NCBI RefSeq assembly: GCF_030035675.1
Contig: NC_084484.1
Span: 187,614,934-187,678,933 of the forward strand
Direction of reading: 5' to 3'
DNA from: Rhineura floridana
Lineage: Eukaryota; Chordata; Lepidosauria; Squamata; Rhineuridae
Length of the DNA: 64,000 nucleotides
The stretch's first letter is position 1. Every line of letters begins with the position of its first letter. Made by a program: the position numbers and the translations under genes. The notes under the pieces are model-generated. The model was not told where the DNA came from. It worked only from the letters and a program-made list of their open reading frames with translations, and did no database searches. Positions 55,391 through 64,000 of this stretch are shown here, piece by piece.

Positions 55391-57169
55391 ATGTCCGAGA
55401 GCAAGAAGTGCCCCGGGGCTCCCACTGGCTCCCGGGTCATCAAGGTGACAGTCAAGACTCTCAAGCGCAAGGAGCACTTTGAAGTGGCTGACAGCACCGT
55501 CGTCCAGGACTTTAAGAAGCTCATCTCTGAGCGCTTCAAGACGCCCCCTGAGCAGCTGTCGCTGATTTTTGCCGGTGAGATCCTAAAAGACCAGGATACT
55601 CTGGGGCAGCATAAGATTGGCAATGGGTCCAAAGTGCATCTCTTCATCAAGTCTCAGAGGAGACCTCCAGGGGGCCCTGTGCTGCCACCAGGAAATGCCA
55701 CCTCCATCGCCTTCCTGCAAGTGCCACCTAGCCGGGAGGCCTCGTCATCAGAGCACAGCCTGGACCTGTCCGAGTGGAATGGCCAGCCGGAGGAGCTGAT
55801 GGCCTCCTGTCATGAGCTCGTTGCCCAGACCATGGAGAATCTCTTGCTTCAGATGATGACACTGAACCTGGATGGCTCCACCTTGAACAACAACCCCCTT
55901 CTCTTGGGCTTCCTCATCGGGGTCACTGGCATGAATGTTTTGGGCCTCAACGCCACGGATGTGTCTGACTTTGTGGGCGAGGCCCAGGACCAGGATGTGA
56001 CCCGACAGGAGCTGATAAGTGAAGTGCTGCAGCAGCCGTTTGTGCAGAACCTCTTTGGCGACACCGAGCAGGTCAGACAGATGATCATGTCCGTTCCTCA
56101 GATGCAGCAACTGGCAGAGCAGAACCCTGAGATCAGCCACATCCTCAACAACTCTGAGTTCCTGCGAGAAATGATTGACGTGGCCACCAGCCCAGCAGTG
56201 ATGGACGAGATCATCAGGAACCACGACCGAGCTCTGAGCAACCTTGAAAGCATCCCGGGCGGGTACAGTGCCTTGCAGCAGCTCTACAATGACATTGAAG
56301 CACCGATGCTGAACGCCGTCCAAGCACAGTTCCAGGGCAACTCGTTTGCCCCATCAGAGAGCAAGCCGCCATCGGGGGGGATCAGCCCTCTGGCCCGGAC
56401 AGAAAACAGGGAGCCTCTGCCGAACCCCTGGGCTCCCCAGTCCAACAGCAGCGGTGATAATTTCTCTAACAGTGACATCAACGGCGCCAGCAATGGTGCA
56501 GGGCAGGGCTACATCCTGCTGTCCTTAGGTCCTGGAGTCAGGCCTGGGCTCAGCAAGTCTGAAAGCATCCAGAACATGGTGCACCAGCTCACAGAGAACC
56601 TGGAGTTCATGCAGAACATGTCCACCGCGCTTTCTAAGCCGGGTGGCCCCACACAGGCATTCCTCAGCCACTGCAACTCCCCTGCGAGTAACGACGGCCC
56701 CCCACCTCAAGGCTGGGTGCAGCACCTCCCTCAGAAACTGGCCCGGTCAGAGGCTGCAGCACTGCTGACTAACCCCAGAGCCCTCCAGGCACTCCTTCAG
56801 CTGCAAATGAGCCTGCTGACTCTAACGAGAGAAGTGCCCGATTTCCTCCAAGCCTTGACGGACCCAGACGTCGATCCTGAAAGCATGGAAGACTCTGACG
56901 ACGGAGAAAGCCTGTCCTCAGAAGCAGGGAGCCTCATCTCAGCTGACGAAAGCAGCGGATCCAGAGCAGATAGGGGCGGGGGAGGAGAGGAGGAGGAGGA
57001 GGAGGAAGAGATGGATCAGCAAGCTCCAGGGGTCCTCTACCAGACGCAGCTGGAGCAGCTCCGGGCCATGGGCTTCCCGAACCAGGAACTGAACTTGCAG
57101 GCTCTCATTGACACAGAAGGAGATATTGGTGCCGCAGTTGAAAAGCTAACAAACTCTCGTGCATCCTAG
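55391..57169 (+). CDS. UBQLN3: Ubiquilin-3 (UBL-STI1-UBA)
   Basis: 592-residue single-exon ubiquilin, a shuttle factor that brings ubiquitinated clients to the proteasome; mammalian UBQLN3 is testis-specific. The UBL spans about residues 16-90 ([40 protein letters not shown]). The STI1-like region (about 205-310) has [40 protein letters not shown] and [20 protein letters not shown], the last close to mammalian UBQLN3. A Ser/Pro-rich linker leads to an [16 protein letters not shown] block, an acidic run of glutamates near residue 537 and a C-terminal UBA ([29 protein letters not shown]) with the conserved MGF loop. ATG 55391 in AGCAGCCATGTCC context is the first in frame. ATTAAA at 57324 may end the transcript. 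It is the only one of the three local ubiquilins with a UBA, and its C-terminus is almost that of mammalian UBQLN3. Confidence 0.95.
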   Translation: MSESKKCPGAPTGSRVIKVTVKTLKRKEHFEVADSTVVQDFKKLISERFKTPPEQLSLIFAGEILKDQDTLGQHKIGNGSKVHLFIKSQRRPPGGPVLPPGNATSIAFLQVPPSREASSSEHSLDLSEWNGQPEELMASCHELVAQTMENLLLQMMTLNLDGSTLNNNPLLLGFLIGVTGMNVLGLNATDVSDFVGEAQDQDVTRQELISEVLQQPFVQNLFGDTEQVRQMIMSVPQMQQLAEQNPEISHILNNSEFLREMIDVATSPAVMDEIIRNHDRALSNLESIPGGYSALQQLYNDIEAPMLNAVQAQFQGNSFAPSESKPPSGGISPLARTENREPLPNPWAPQSNSSGDNFSNSDINGASNGAGQGYILLSLGPGVRPGLSKSESIQNMVHQLTENLEFMQNMSTALSKPGGPTQAFLSHCNSPASNDGPPPQGWVQHLPQKLARSEAAALLTNPRALQALLQLQMSLLTLTREVPDFLQALTDPDVDPESMEDSDDGESLSSEAGSLISADESSGSRADRGGGGEEEEEEEEMDQQAPGVLYQTQLEQLRAMGFPNQELNLQALIDTEGDIGAAVEKLTNSRAS

Positions 57170-57323
57170 CAACAGATTTACCTTTGCCTCTTGTAGGGTC
57201 ACCTGACACACTAAAGTCAGCATGGTGGATATTACAGTGGCATTGCCTCGATGCTCCTTTTCTCTAGCAGTGAGAGCAACTCTGCTTATGGGGAGGGGAA
57301 GGAAGACCCAGTGGATGCCTTAC

Positions 57324-57329
57324 ATTAAA
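57324..57329 (+). terminator. Poly(A) signal (ATTAAA)
   Basis: Variant signal about 155 bp after the stop at 57169. Confidence 0.45.
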
Positions 57330-58375
57330 ACATCCCCGACAGATGCCTGACGGCCATGGAGGAAGTAGGTGTCACTTGCATGCGCACGCAGCCTGGGGTG
57401 AAGAGACCCTCTGCCTGTGGACCCCTCAGGGCTCCCTCTGGCCTTAGCAGACGGGGTGGGGTGCGAGGGGCCCACTCGGGCTGTCCAGAGAACCCTTAGC
57501 TTCCCCCCCACCCCTTCCTCCAGGTCTGCTGCTAGCCTTCTGGGGCTTGCTTGGCAGGTGGGGAAGAATGCCGGCACAGGCTCTGCCTTGCCCAGAACGG
57601 TCTCCGGCACCTCCGGGCTCCAACTGGGAGGCTCCTGGCCAGGCCGGATCCATCCAGCGTTCACCCAGGGCTGCCCTGCCCTTCTCTTCCTTTCCTTCTG
57701 GTTGGCTTTTCACTGTCTGGCAATGAGCACCACCACCACCACGAAGGGCATGAGGAGTGGGAGTGGGGTGGAGTTCCCCCACCCCTACTGAGGTTGCCTG
57801 ACAAGCCACATCCTTTGGGATGGTTGTGTGGGTGGTTTCCCCCACCCACCCCACCACCTGAAGTGTGCAGCTGAGTTCCCTCAAGCTCTTTAATCTGCAG
57901 GTGTCTTTTGTGCATGGCACACACTTGGTGGGACTGGACTGCTGTAGCTTGATCCGTGGAGGGTCCTCCTTCCCCTGGGTCAGGTGGTTGGACTGTGGGG
58001 GCTCCTTCCTGCTCCCTTCCAACTCTGTGGCCATTCGCACATGGCCTGCGCTTGCAGGTTCCATGTGCAGCAGAGCATGGAAGCCAATCTCAGGACAGTG
58101 GGGGCTCCCCACCCCCTCCCCATTGTGCATGGTCTAAATGCCTGCCCAAGCAAGTTATGTGCACCCTATCCATCTGCCACGAACAAAGGGTGGACACAGA
58201 TCATGCGGGCAGGGCTGGCTCATGCAGGCTTCTAAACATGGAAAGAAATGGCCCCAGCAATTCACCTGAAAGGGCAGGTTCAAAGCCCACTGCGATGGTG
58301 CACCACCACATTCAGAACCTGCATCCCTTGGCTATGCATGCAGGTTAGGCTTTGATACACTGGAGTGGTTTTAGC
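57330..58375. other. No gene recognised
   Basis: GC-rich with long open frames on both strands (57444-58130 on -), but their composition is Pro/Gly/His-rich and without domains. No coding call. Confidence 0.4.
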
Positions 58376-58379
58376 AAGT

Positions 58380-58580
58380 TGGAGGATAAGGCTCTGTTCT
58401 ACCTGCACTATCGGAAGCAGGATGTTTCTGAATGCCAGTTGCTGGGAACCGCAGGAGGGGAGAGTGCTCTGGTGCTCAAGTCCTGCTTGTGGGCTTCCCA
58501 TTGGGGCACCTGGTTGGCCACTGTGAGAACCGGAGGCTGGACTAGATGGGCCACTGGCCTGATCCAGCAGGCTCTTCTTT
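58380..58580 (+). mobile_element. CR1 LINE 3' end
   Basis: CAGTTGCTGGGAACCGCAGG, CACCTGGTTGGCCACTGTGA and GGACTAGATGGGCCACTGGC match the 3' end at 40505-40625, without the octamer tail. Confidence 0.85.
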
Positions 58581-60699
58581 GCAAGTGGTGCTCTGTCACT
58601 TTCTCTTGTATAGAGTATCCCTGGATGCCACCAGTCTGGTCTGGTTGATCTCCTTTTTCACTTCATGTGGGTGGGCACAGCAGTCCAACACCTGGCGTCA
58701 ATTCGTAAGTTGTGAGTCTCTCTGCAAGAGGTCAGAACAGAGGTGGGCCACAAGGTGGGGGTCCTTGGGAGTCCTTAATATGTGACCATTGTGCGGTGGT
58801 CACCAAGAGCTCCCAACTCGAGCAAATCAGATAGATACAAACAGAAGGGACCAGACTCTACAACAAGCCCAGATGCCAACATTGCCCCCCATATCCACTG
58901 CTTAGGCAGGCAACACTATCATATATCACCCATGGCATCATTCATTCAGCTGGCGCATCTTCCAATGTGATAGATGCCATCATCTGCCACCAATGCCCTC
59001 CTTCGTTCTACATATGACAAACAGGCCATTTCCTACACTCAAGGATAAATGCACACAAATCTGGTATCGGAAAGGGCAACATTCACAAGAAAGTAGAACA
59101 TTTCGGCCTGCCAGTCTCCGCTGTCACTGACGTTAAGGTGGCCATCCGGAAACAAACTAACTTGAAGGCAAACCGCAATGTATCCAAAAGTTCGTTTCTG
59201 TCCATATGGGTCTGAATAGGGGCAAAGGTTTCCTGTCTCTCTACAGGTGTTAATTTGCTCAGCAGTGCTGAGATGATTCTGGTATCATCCATCAATGCTG
59301 CTGTGAAGAGTTCCTGTGCTCATTTTGTGTACATTTAAGCTCTAATTGTATTGTTACTTTACTCAGCAGTGCTAAGATGATTGTCTTGTTGCTGCTCTGA
59401 AGAGTCATTTCCCACACATTTTCCCAAGTGGTCCTTGACTGTACTTTTGCAGGTCATGGTCATTTAACTCCAATCTTTGCATTCCCACCTCCCCTTTATA
59501 CACGCACACACCTGCTGATGTAGGATCACTCCCTGCATCTAATGCTTATGCCATAATAAACTCTGTTAGCCTTTCAGGTGCCACAAGTCACTATGTTGTT
59601 CTTGCTGTAACAGACATGTTACAGCATGACGCCTTCCCCCCAAGAAACTGGACGGAGGGGACATGTGCAAGGACTTCTTCATGTTCTCAGGAACCCCGCA
59701 GGTATGTAGGGTCTCTCCACAAGAACAAATGAATGCATTGTGATTGCAAACGGAGTCTTCTGCCATTCTCCAGCTCCCTCCCTCCCTCCCTCCCTCCGAG
59801 ACATGCCCACATTCATTCTCCCCAAATCACGTCTTCTGGAAGAGGCAAATGAAGATAGTGAAGCAGCCACAGGAAGGTGTGACTTCAGAGTCACAGGCAA
59901 AAAAGCATGCATTCCCAAAGGCAGGTTCTACAGATAGCAGCGATCAGCCAGCTGGACACCACACATATCCCGCAGTGAGAACAATTGAATCAGCAGCAGG
60001 TAGATGCAGGGACTCCAGGTCATCGCCCACATCACTCCTGGTTGCTACTTGCCTGGTGGTTTGGCAAGGATGCTTCAGCCAGGTAAAGGGGCTCAGGGAG
60101 GATGAGAATGATCTGGGCGCGGGGGAAGCTGACACAAGTCCCTGGTCATGGGGAGATCACAGCTGCAATGCTTTAGGTCCACTATGTACATTTAAAGCAC
60201 ACCCAACACACATTTAAAGCACACGACTTCCCCCAAAGAAGCTGCCATTTGTTAAGGGTGTTGGGAGTTTGCAGCTCTGGGGGGGGGGGGAGGGAACCAC
60301 AGTTCCCATGATTCTTTGAGGAAGTCATGTGGTCCAAATGTGCATTGGATGTGCTTAAATGTGTGCTGTGGACCCGTTAGGATGGCCCATCCTGAGCAGC
60401 TGGGGGCCTCAATTGGTTTTCCGGCACTGGCTCTGGGGGAACATGGAAGGTGGTTCTCTCAATGCTGCAACTGGACTTTGGGATGAGGACACAGCCTGGC
60501 AGTGGCAGCTGGTGACCCCATGTCAGCGGGGCAGTGGCATCCACCCCAGGTTTTAGTCTGAACTTTCGAGGAGCTGCCTGAGGTGCTGAAGTGTGGAGCC
60601 ACCAGCTGGTCCTGCGGCGTGGGCAGCTGACTCCTCTAAGCAGTGCTTGAGTGGCTCCTTTGTCTTCCCTGAAGCTGAGAGGGATGAAATGAGAGTCAC
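58581..60699. other. No gene recognised
   Basis: No exon is supported. A short (CCCT)n run lies at 59770-59795. Confidence 0.4.
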
Positions 60700-61105
60700 G
60701 TTGAAGCAAAGTATGTGCTGAATCTGACCAAATGTGAGCTAGAGCGCATTTTAGGTTCAGCCCTCCATGATGGCCGACTCTGCCACTGCCCAACTGCACA
60801 GTGTTGGCCAGTGAAGCTGTTTCAGATGGCAAAACACCTTTTCAGCTGCGTCCTCAGCAGGGTGGATTCATCTGAAGCCCTCAGTGACCACTTTACCAAA
60901 CACTGCCCAGGTAAAATCTTCCGCATCTCATCCAACTTGGACTCCAGTTCTCCAGTAATTGTGTCAGAAAGGGGTCCGGGGCAGCCTCTTCCCCAAGTCT
61001 TGATGGAGACACTTCAGTTAGTTCCAGCTGAAGTTGTGGACAGGATTCTTGGGGGAGGGGGAGGCCAACCACATGGACTTGCATCCCTGACCATTAATTA
61101 AGAAG
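60700..61105 (+). mobile_element. L2-related LINE fragment (pre-RT region)
   Basis: Open frame with ALSDHFTKHCPGKIFRISSN, then a short linker and VLMETLQLVPAEVVDRILGG. Its spacing matches the pre-reverse-transcriptase region of the L2 copy at 43287-45205 (FAEHFQHKISCIRQDLDSYL; VLLDEFQLVQFKDVDKVLGQ). It ends before the reverse transcriptase, so it is a truncated piece. Confidence 0.6.
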
Positions 61106-61126
61106 CCTAGACCAGAACTGAGACAT

Positions 61127-61982
61127 TTATATATTTATTTATTTATTTAAAACATTTCTATGCCGCTCTATCTTCCTGGAAAGCTCAGAGCAGCAAACAA
61201 CTCTATAATAAAAGAACATAGACCGAAAATACCTTATAAAAACAAGACATACACCATAGATACAACTTATAAGATAAGATTAAAATAGTAAAAGACTGTA
61301 TACAATACAATAAACACATAATTACTCCATAATCTCTCATGGTCAAGAGATTTCCTATTCCTCAGTCCAGGTTAAATGCGAGACGGAAAAGGAACGCCTT
61401 GACCTGGCGACGGAATGCCGGAAGTGAGGAGGCCGACCTGACCTCTATTGGCAGGGAATTCCAGAGTCTTGGGGCGATAACAGAGAATGCCCTATCTCTG
61501 GTTCCTGAAAGATGAACTTGTGAGGTTAAAGGTATCCTAAGGAGCGAATTATCGGAGGACCTGAGAGAATGGGGGGGGTTCATAGGAAGACAACCGATCG
61601 GACAGATAGACAGGGCCCAGGCTGTGAAGGGCTTTAAAGGACAACACCAGCACCTTGAATTGAGTCCAGAAGCAAATCGGTAACCAGTGGAGCTGTTGCA
61701 ACAGGGGGGTTGTATGGGCACGAATGTCAGCCCCTGTCAGCATTCTTACTGCTGCATGCTGGACCAATTTAAGCTTCTGAACTGTCTTCAAAGGCAGCCC
61801 CACGTAGAGTGCGTTGCAGTAGTCAAGCCGGGACGTAACTAAGGCGTGAGTTACCTTCGTCAGATCAGACATCTTTAAAAACGGGCGCAGCTGGTGAACC
61901 AGTCTTAACTGGGCAAAAGCACTCCTGGACACAGCAGAAACCTGAGCTTCCAGGTTCAAAGCCGAGTCCAGAAGACTCATTA
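61127..61982 (-). mobile_element. L2-type LINE, 3' part of ORF2
   Basis: The tail (TATTTATTTATTTATTTAAA, then CTATGCCGCTCTATCTTCCT) is at the left. Minus-strand frames encode VTHALVTSRLDYCNALYVGL, QQLHWLPICFWTQFKVLVLS and RDRAFSVIAPRLWNSLPIEV, the conserved end of L2 ORF2. One frame break near 61549-61721 and a 5' end where another LINE tail begins. Confidence 0.88.
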
Positions 61983-62160
61983 CATTTATATTCTGCCCTT
62001 TCTCCCAGAAGGAGCCCAGGTCGGCATACATTAAAACCACTCTAAAATATCTTAAAAACAAAAATACTTTAAAACATATCAAAATAAAACATCTTTAAAA
62101 CATATTAAAACAAAATATTTTTTAAAAAAAGCTTTAAAAGTTCTATACACAACACCAACC
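61983..62160 (-). repeat. L2-type LINE 3' tail
   Basis: TTATATTCTGCCCTTTCTCC and CAGAAGGAGCCCAGGTCGGC followed by A/T-rich AAAACATATT words: a reversed tail of the family seen at 765-957. Confidence 0.65.
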
Positions 62161-62295
62161 CTCATGCTCAGAGGACTTAGACCTAAGTCTCACAACTACC
62201 AAATGAAGTGGGAAAACCTGTATTTCAATTATTTCACTTCAGAATGCAGTGGGGATTCACATAACTGAATGCTTCTTCATACAATTCTGCACATA

Positions 62296-62900
62296 TTTAT
62301 TTATTTTTATTTATTTATTATTAGATTTATGTCCCATCCTTCCTCCTAGCAGGAGCCCAGGGTGGCAAACAAAAGCACTAAAAACACTTTCAAACATCAT
62401 AAAAACAGACTTCAAAATATATTAAAATGAAACATCTTTAAAAACATTTTTACAAAAGCTTTAAAAAATCTTTTTTAAAAAAAGATTTAAAAACATATTA
62501 AAAAGCAATTCCAGCACAAACGCAGAGTGGGATGAAGGTCTCTACTTAAAAGCTTGTTGAAAGAGGAAGGTCTTCAGTAGGTGCCGAAAAAATAACAGAG
62601 ATGGCGCCTGCCTAATATTCAAAGGGAGGGAATTCCACAGGGTAGGTGCTGCCACACTAAAGGTCCGTTTCCTATGTTGTGTGGAACGGACCTCCTGATA
62701 AGATGGTATCTGCAGGAGGCCCTCACCTGCAGAGCGCAGTGATCGACTGGGTGTATAAGGGGTAAGACGGTCTTTCAGGTATCCTGGTCCTGAGCTGTAT
62801 AGGGCTTTGTACACCAAGACTAAGCACCCTGTCCTTGGCATGATTGCTAATGGGCAGCCAGTGTTAACTAATGCCTTTTTAAACGAGAGAATCACATTCC
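62296..62900 (-). mobile_element. L2-type LINE, ORF2 end and 3' tail
   Basis: The tail (TTTATTTATTATTAGATTTA; GGAGCCCAGGGTGGCAAAC) is followed by a frame at 62542-62895 encoding VLVYKALYSSGPGYLKDRLT and KRTFSVAAPTLWNSLPLNIR. It defines the coding partner of the tail at 765-957. Confidence 0.85.
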
Positions 62901-62989
62901 ATCAGTTTTGAAGGTGATCCAGCTGTACATCACATCCTTCAGTTGAAAATGTCATTGTCTGCAGCTACCAGGGGGTAGGGGGATCGCTT

Positions 62990-63300
62990 TAAGAAGGATG
63001 CAGACAAACTGGAACAGGTTCAGAGGAGGGCAATGAGGATGATCAGGGGACTGGAAACAAAGCCCTGTGAAGAGAGACTGAAAGAACTGGGCATGTTTAG
63101 CCTTGAGAAGAGTGAGGGGAGATATGATAGCACTCCTCAAGTACTTGAAAGTTTGCCACACAGAGAAGGGCCAGGATCTCTTCTCAATCATTCCAGAGTA
63201 CAGGACACGGAATAATGGGCTCATGTTACAGGAAGCCAGATTTCAACTGAACTTCAGAAAAAACTTCCTAACTGTTAGAGAAGTACAACAATGGAACCAT
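62990..63300 (+). mobile_element. CR1 LINE fragment
   Basis: [20 protein letters not shown]-type coding followed by GAAAGAACTGGGCATGTTTA and AACTTCCTAACTGTTAGAGA. The CR1 text stops abruptly at about 63300 (GGAACCAT), where a different sequence begins. Confidence 0.88.
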
Positions 63301-64000
63301 TTGTTGGCGAATTTTAGGGATCTTGGACTGGGGGTCCTTCAAGAAATTTGAAGACACAGGCTTGATGCGAAAAGGTAGGCCTTTAGTCTTTACAAGCATA
63401 TGCAGGGTCAGCCTCCCAGAGAGTCTAGTGAAGACTACAGTGAGGCACAGTCTGCATGGCTCTTTTATACAGTACTAAATATACATGTGACATTAGTTCA
63501 CCAATCCCACAAGTTCCTTCCCACATAACTCAACAGTTCCTCCTCCCTGTAATCTTTCCAAACCAATCAGAAAGCATTAGGTAATTCTTAACGTGTACAA
63601 GTAATTTGTCACTGTTTAAATATATTTCTTATTCCAATTTTCTGTCCATCTTATTAATATCACAATTGTTTGGCTATCCCCCATGACTAATGCTCTTCCA
63701 GGCCAGTTGAAACCAGTTACTACCATATACTACATTCTACTATTGTGAAGGGCTTTCATGCATATCCAGTACTTTCTATTTTCCACTGTTCTTGACTGGC
63801 CAGGCTAACCCAGGTACACCTGGAGATATTACAACGTGTTCCTTAATGATACCAGGCTGGGTTTGGCTCGCACAACTTAGGGTGACTGGACATTCATGAG
63901 CACCACCGTTTTATTGTTTTGCTATAGGGATTCTTATTTCTTATGATTTCTTAGAAATCCCATTCCTTTCTTAAAGAAAATGCATATCTATAGAGAAAGG
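63301..64000. other. Unclassified insertion in CR1, possibly LTR-derived fossil
   Basis: Starts TGTTGGCGAATTTTAGGGA right where the CR1 copy breaks. It is AT-rich, with a CCAATCAG word and a CTCTTTTATACAG word. The TG start and lack of coding fit an LTR-type element running past the window edge, but the far end is not visible, so the class is a guess. Confidence 0.3.

Noticed and set aside
55748-56323. Long minus-strand open frame (191 codons) opposite UBQLN3
   Set aside because: It mirrors the GC-rich, codon-biased coding strand of UBQLN3, has no domain, and similar antisense frames occur opposite the other ubiquilins and receptors.
57444-58130. 228-codon minus-strand open frame downstream of UBQLN3
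   Set aside because: GC-rich, low-complexity composition, no domain, and overlapping frames on the other strand are equally long.

Overview
This is vertebrate nuclear DNA, most likely from a squamate reptile (a lizard). The evidence is the repeat load: CR1 LINEs with (ATTCTATG)n tails, BovB/RTE tails, L2-type LINEs, tRNA-headed Sauria-type SINEs, a 5S rRNA-headed SINE with the same kind of tail, and several hAT-like DNA elements. Genes have introns with GT/AG splice sites. The species cannot be fixed from the sequence.

The protein genes look like the class I olfactory receptor (OR52) and ubiquilin neighbourhood that flanks the beta-globin cluster in other amniotes. From left to right: (1) 1004-1265, a possible last exon of an unidentified gene on +; (2) 2103-6494, five exons of an olfactomedin-4-like gene on -, with a TATA box, whose olfactomedin-domain exon must lie beyond the left edge; (3) 19663-20613 and 28545-29501, two intact OR52-like receptors on +; (4) 34113-35621, a ubiquilin paralogue without a UBA domain; (5) 38627-39380, a decayed OR52-like receptor; (6) 45528-46940, a second UBA-less ubiquilin paralogue; (7) 55391-57169, a full ubiquilin with UBL, STI1-like region and UBA, best matched to UBQLN3. 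All receptors and ubiquilins are on +. Each has an intronless coding region; both intact receptors and the first two ubiquilins have a good splice acceptor just upstream of the ATG, so a 5' non-coding exon is likely.

The remainder is mainly transposable-element wreckage, much of it nested: an 881-bp hAT-like element inside an L2 LINE, a 395-bp hAT-like element inside a CR1, a CR1 3' fragment inside a larger CR1 flanked by 34-bp direct repeats, and a 467-bp hAT-like element holding a long palindrome. One AT-rich repeat family occurs four times and was not recognised. A solo-LTR-like fossil lies at 39834-40289.

The ubiquilin trio may share promoter logic: cAMP-response-element-like or nuclear-receptor-like TGACNTCA words lie about 300 bp upstream of two of the three start codons, and a perfect RFX-type X-box lies upstream of the third. 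This is inference from motif reading only. No CRISPR array, operon or bacterial feature is present.
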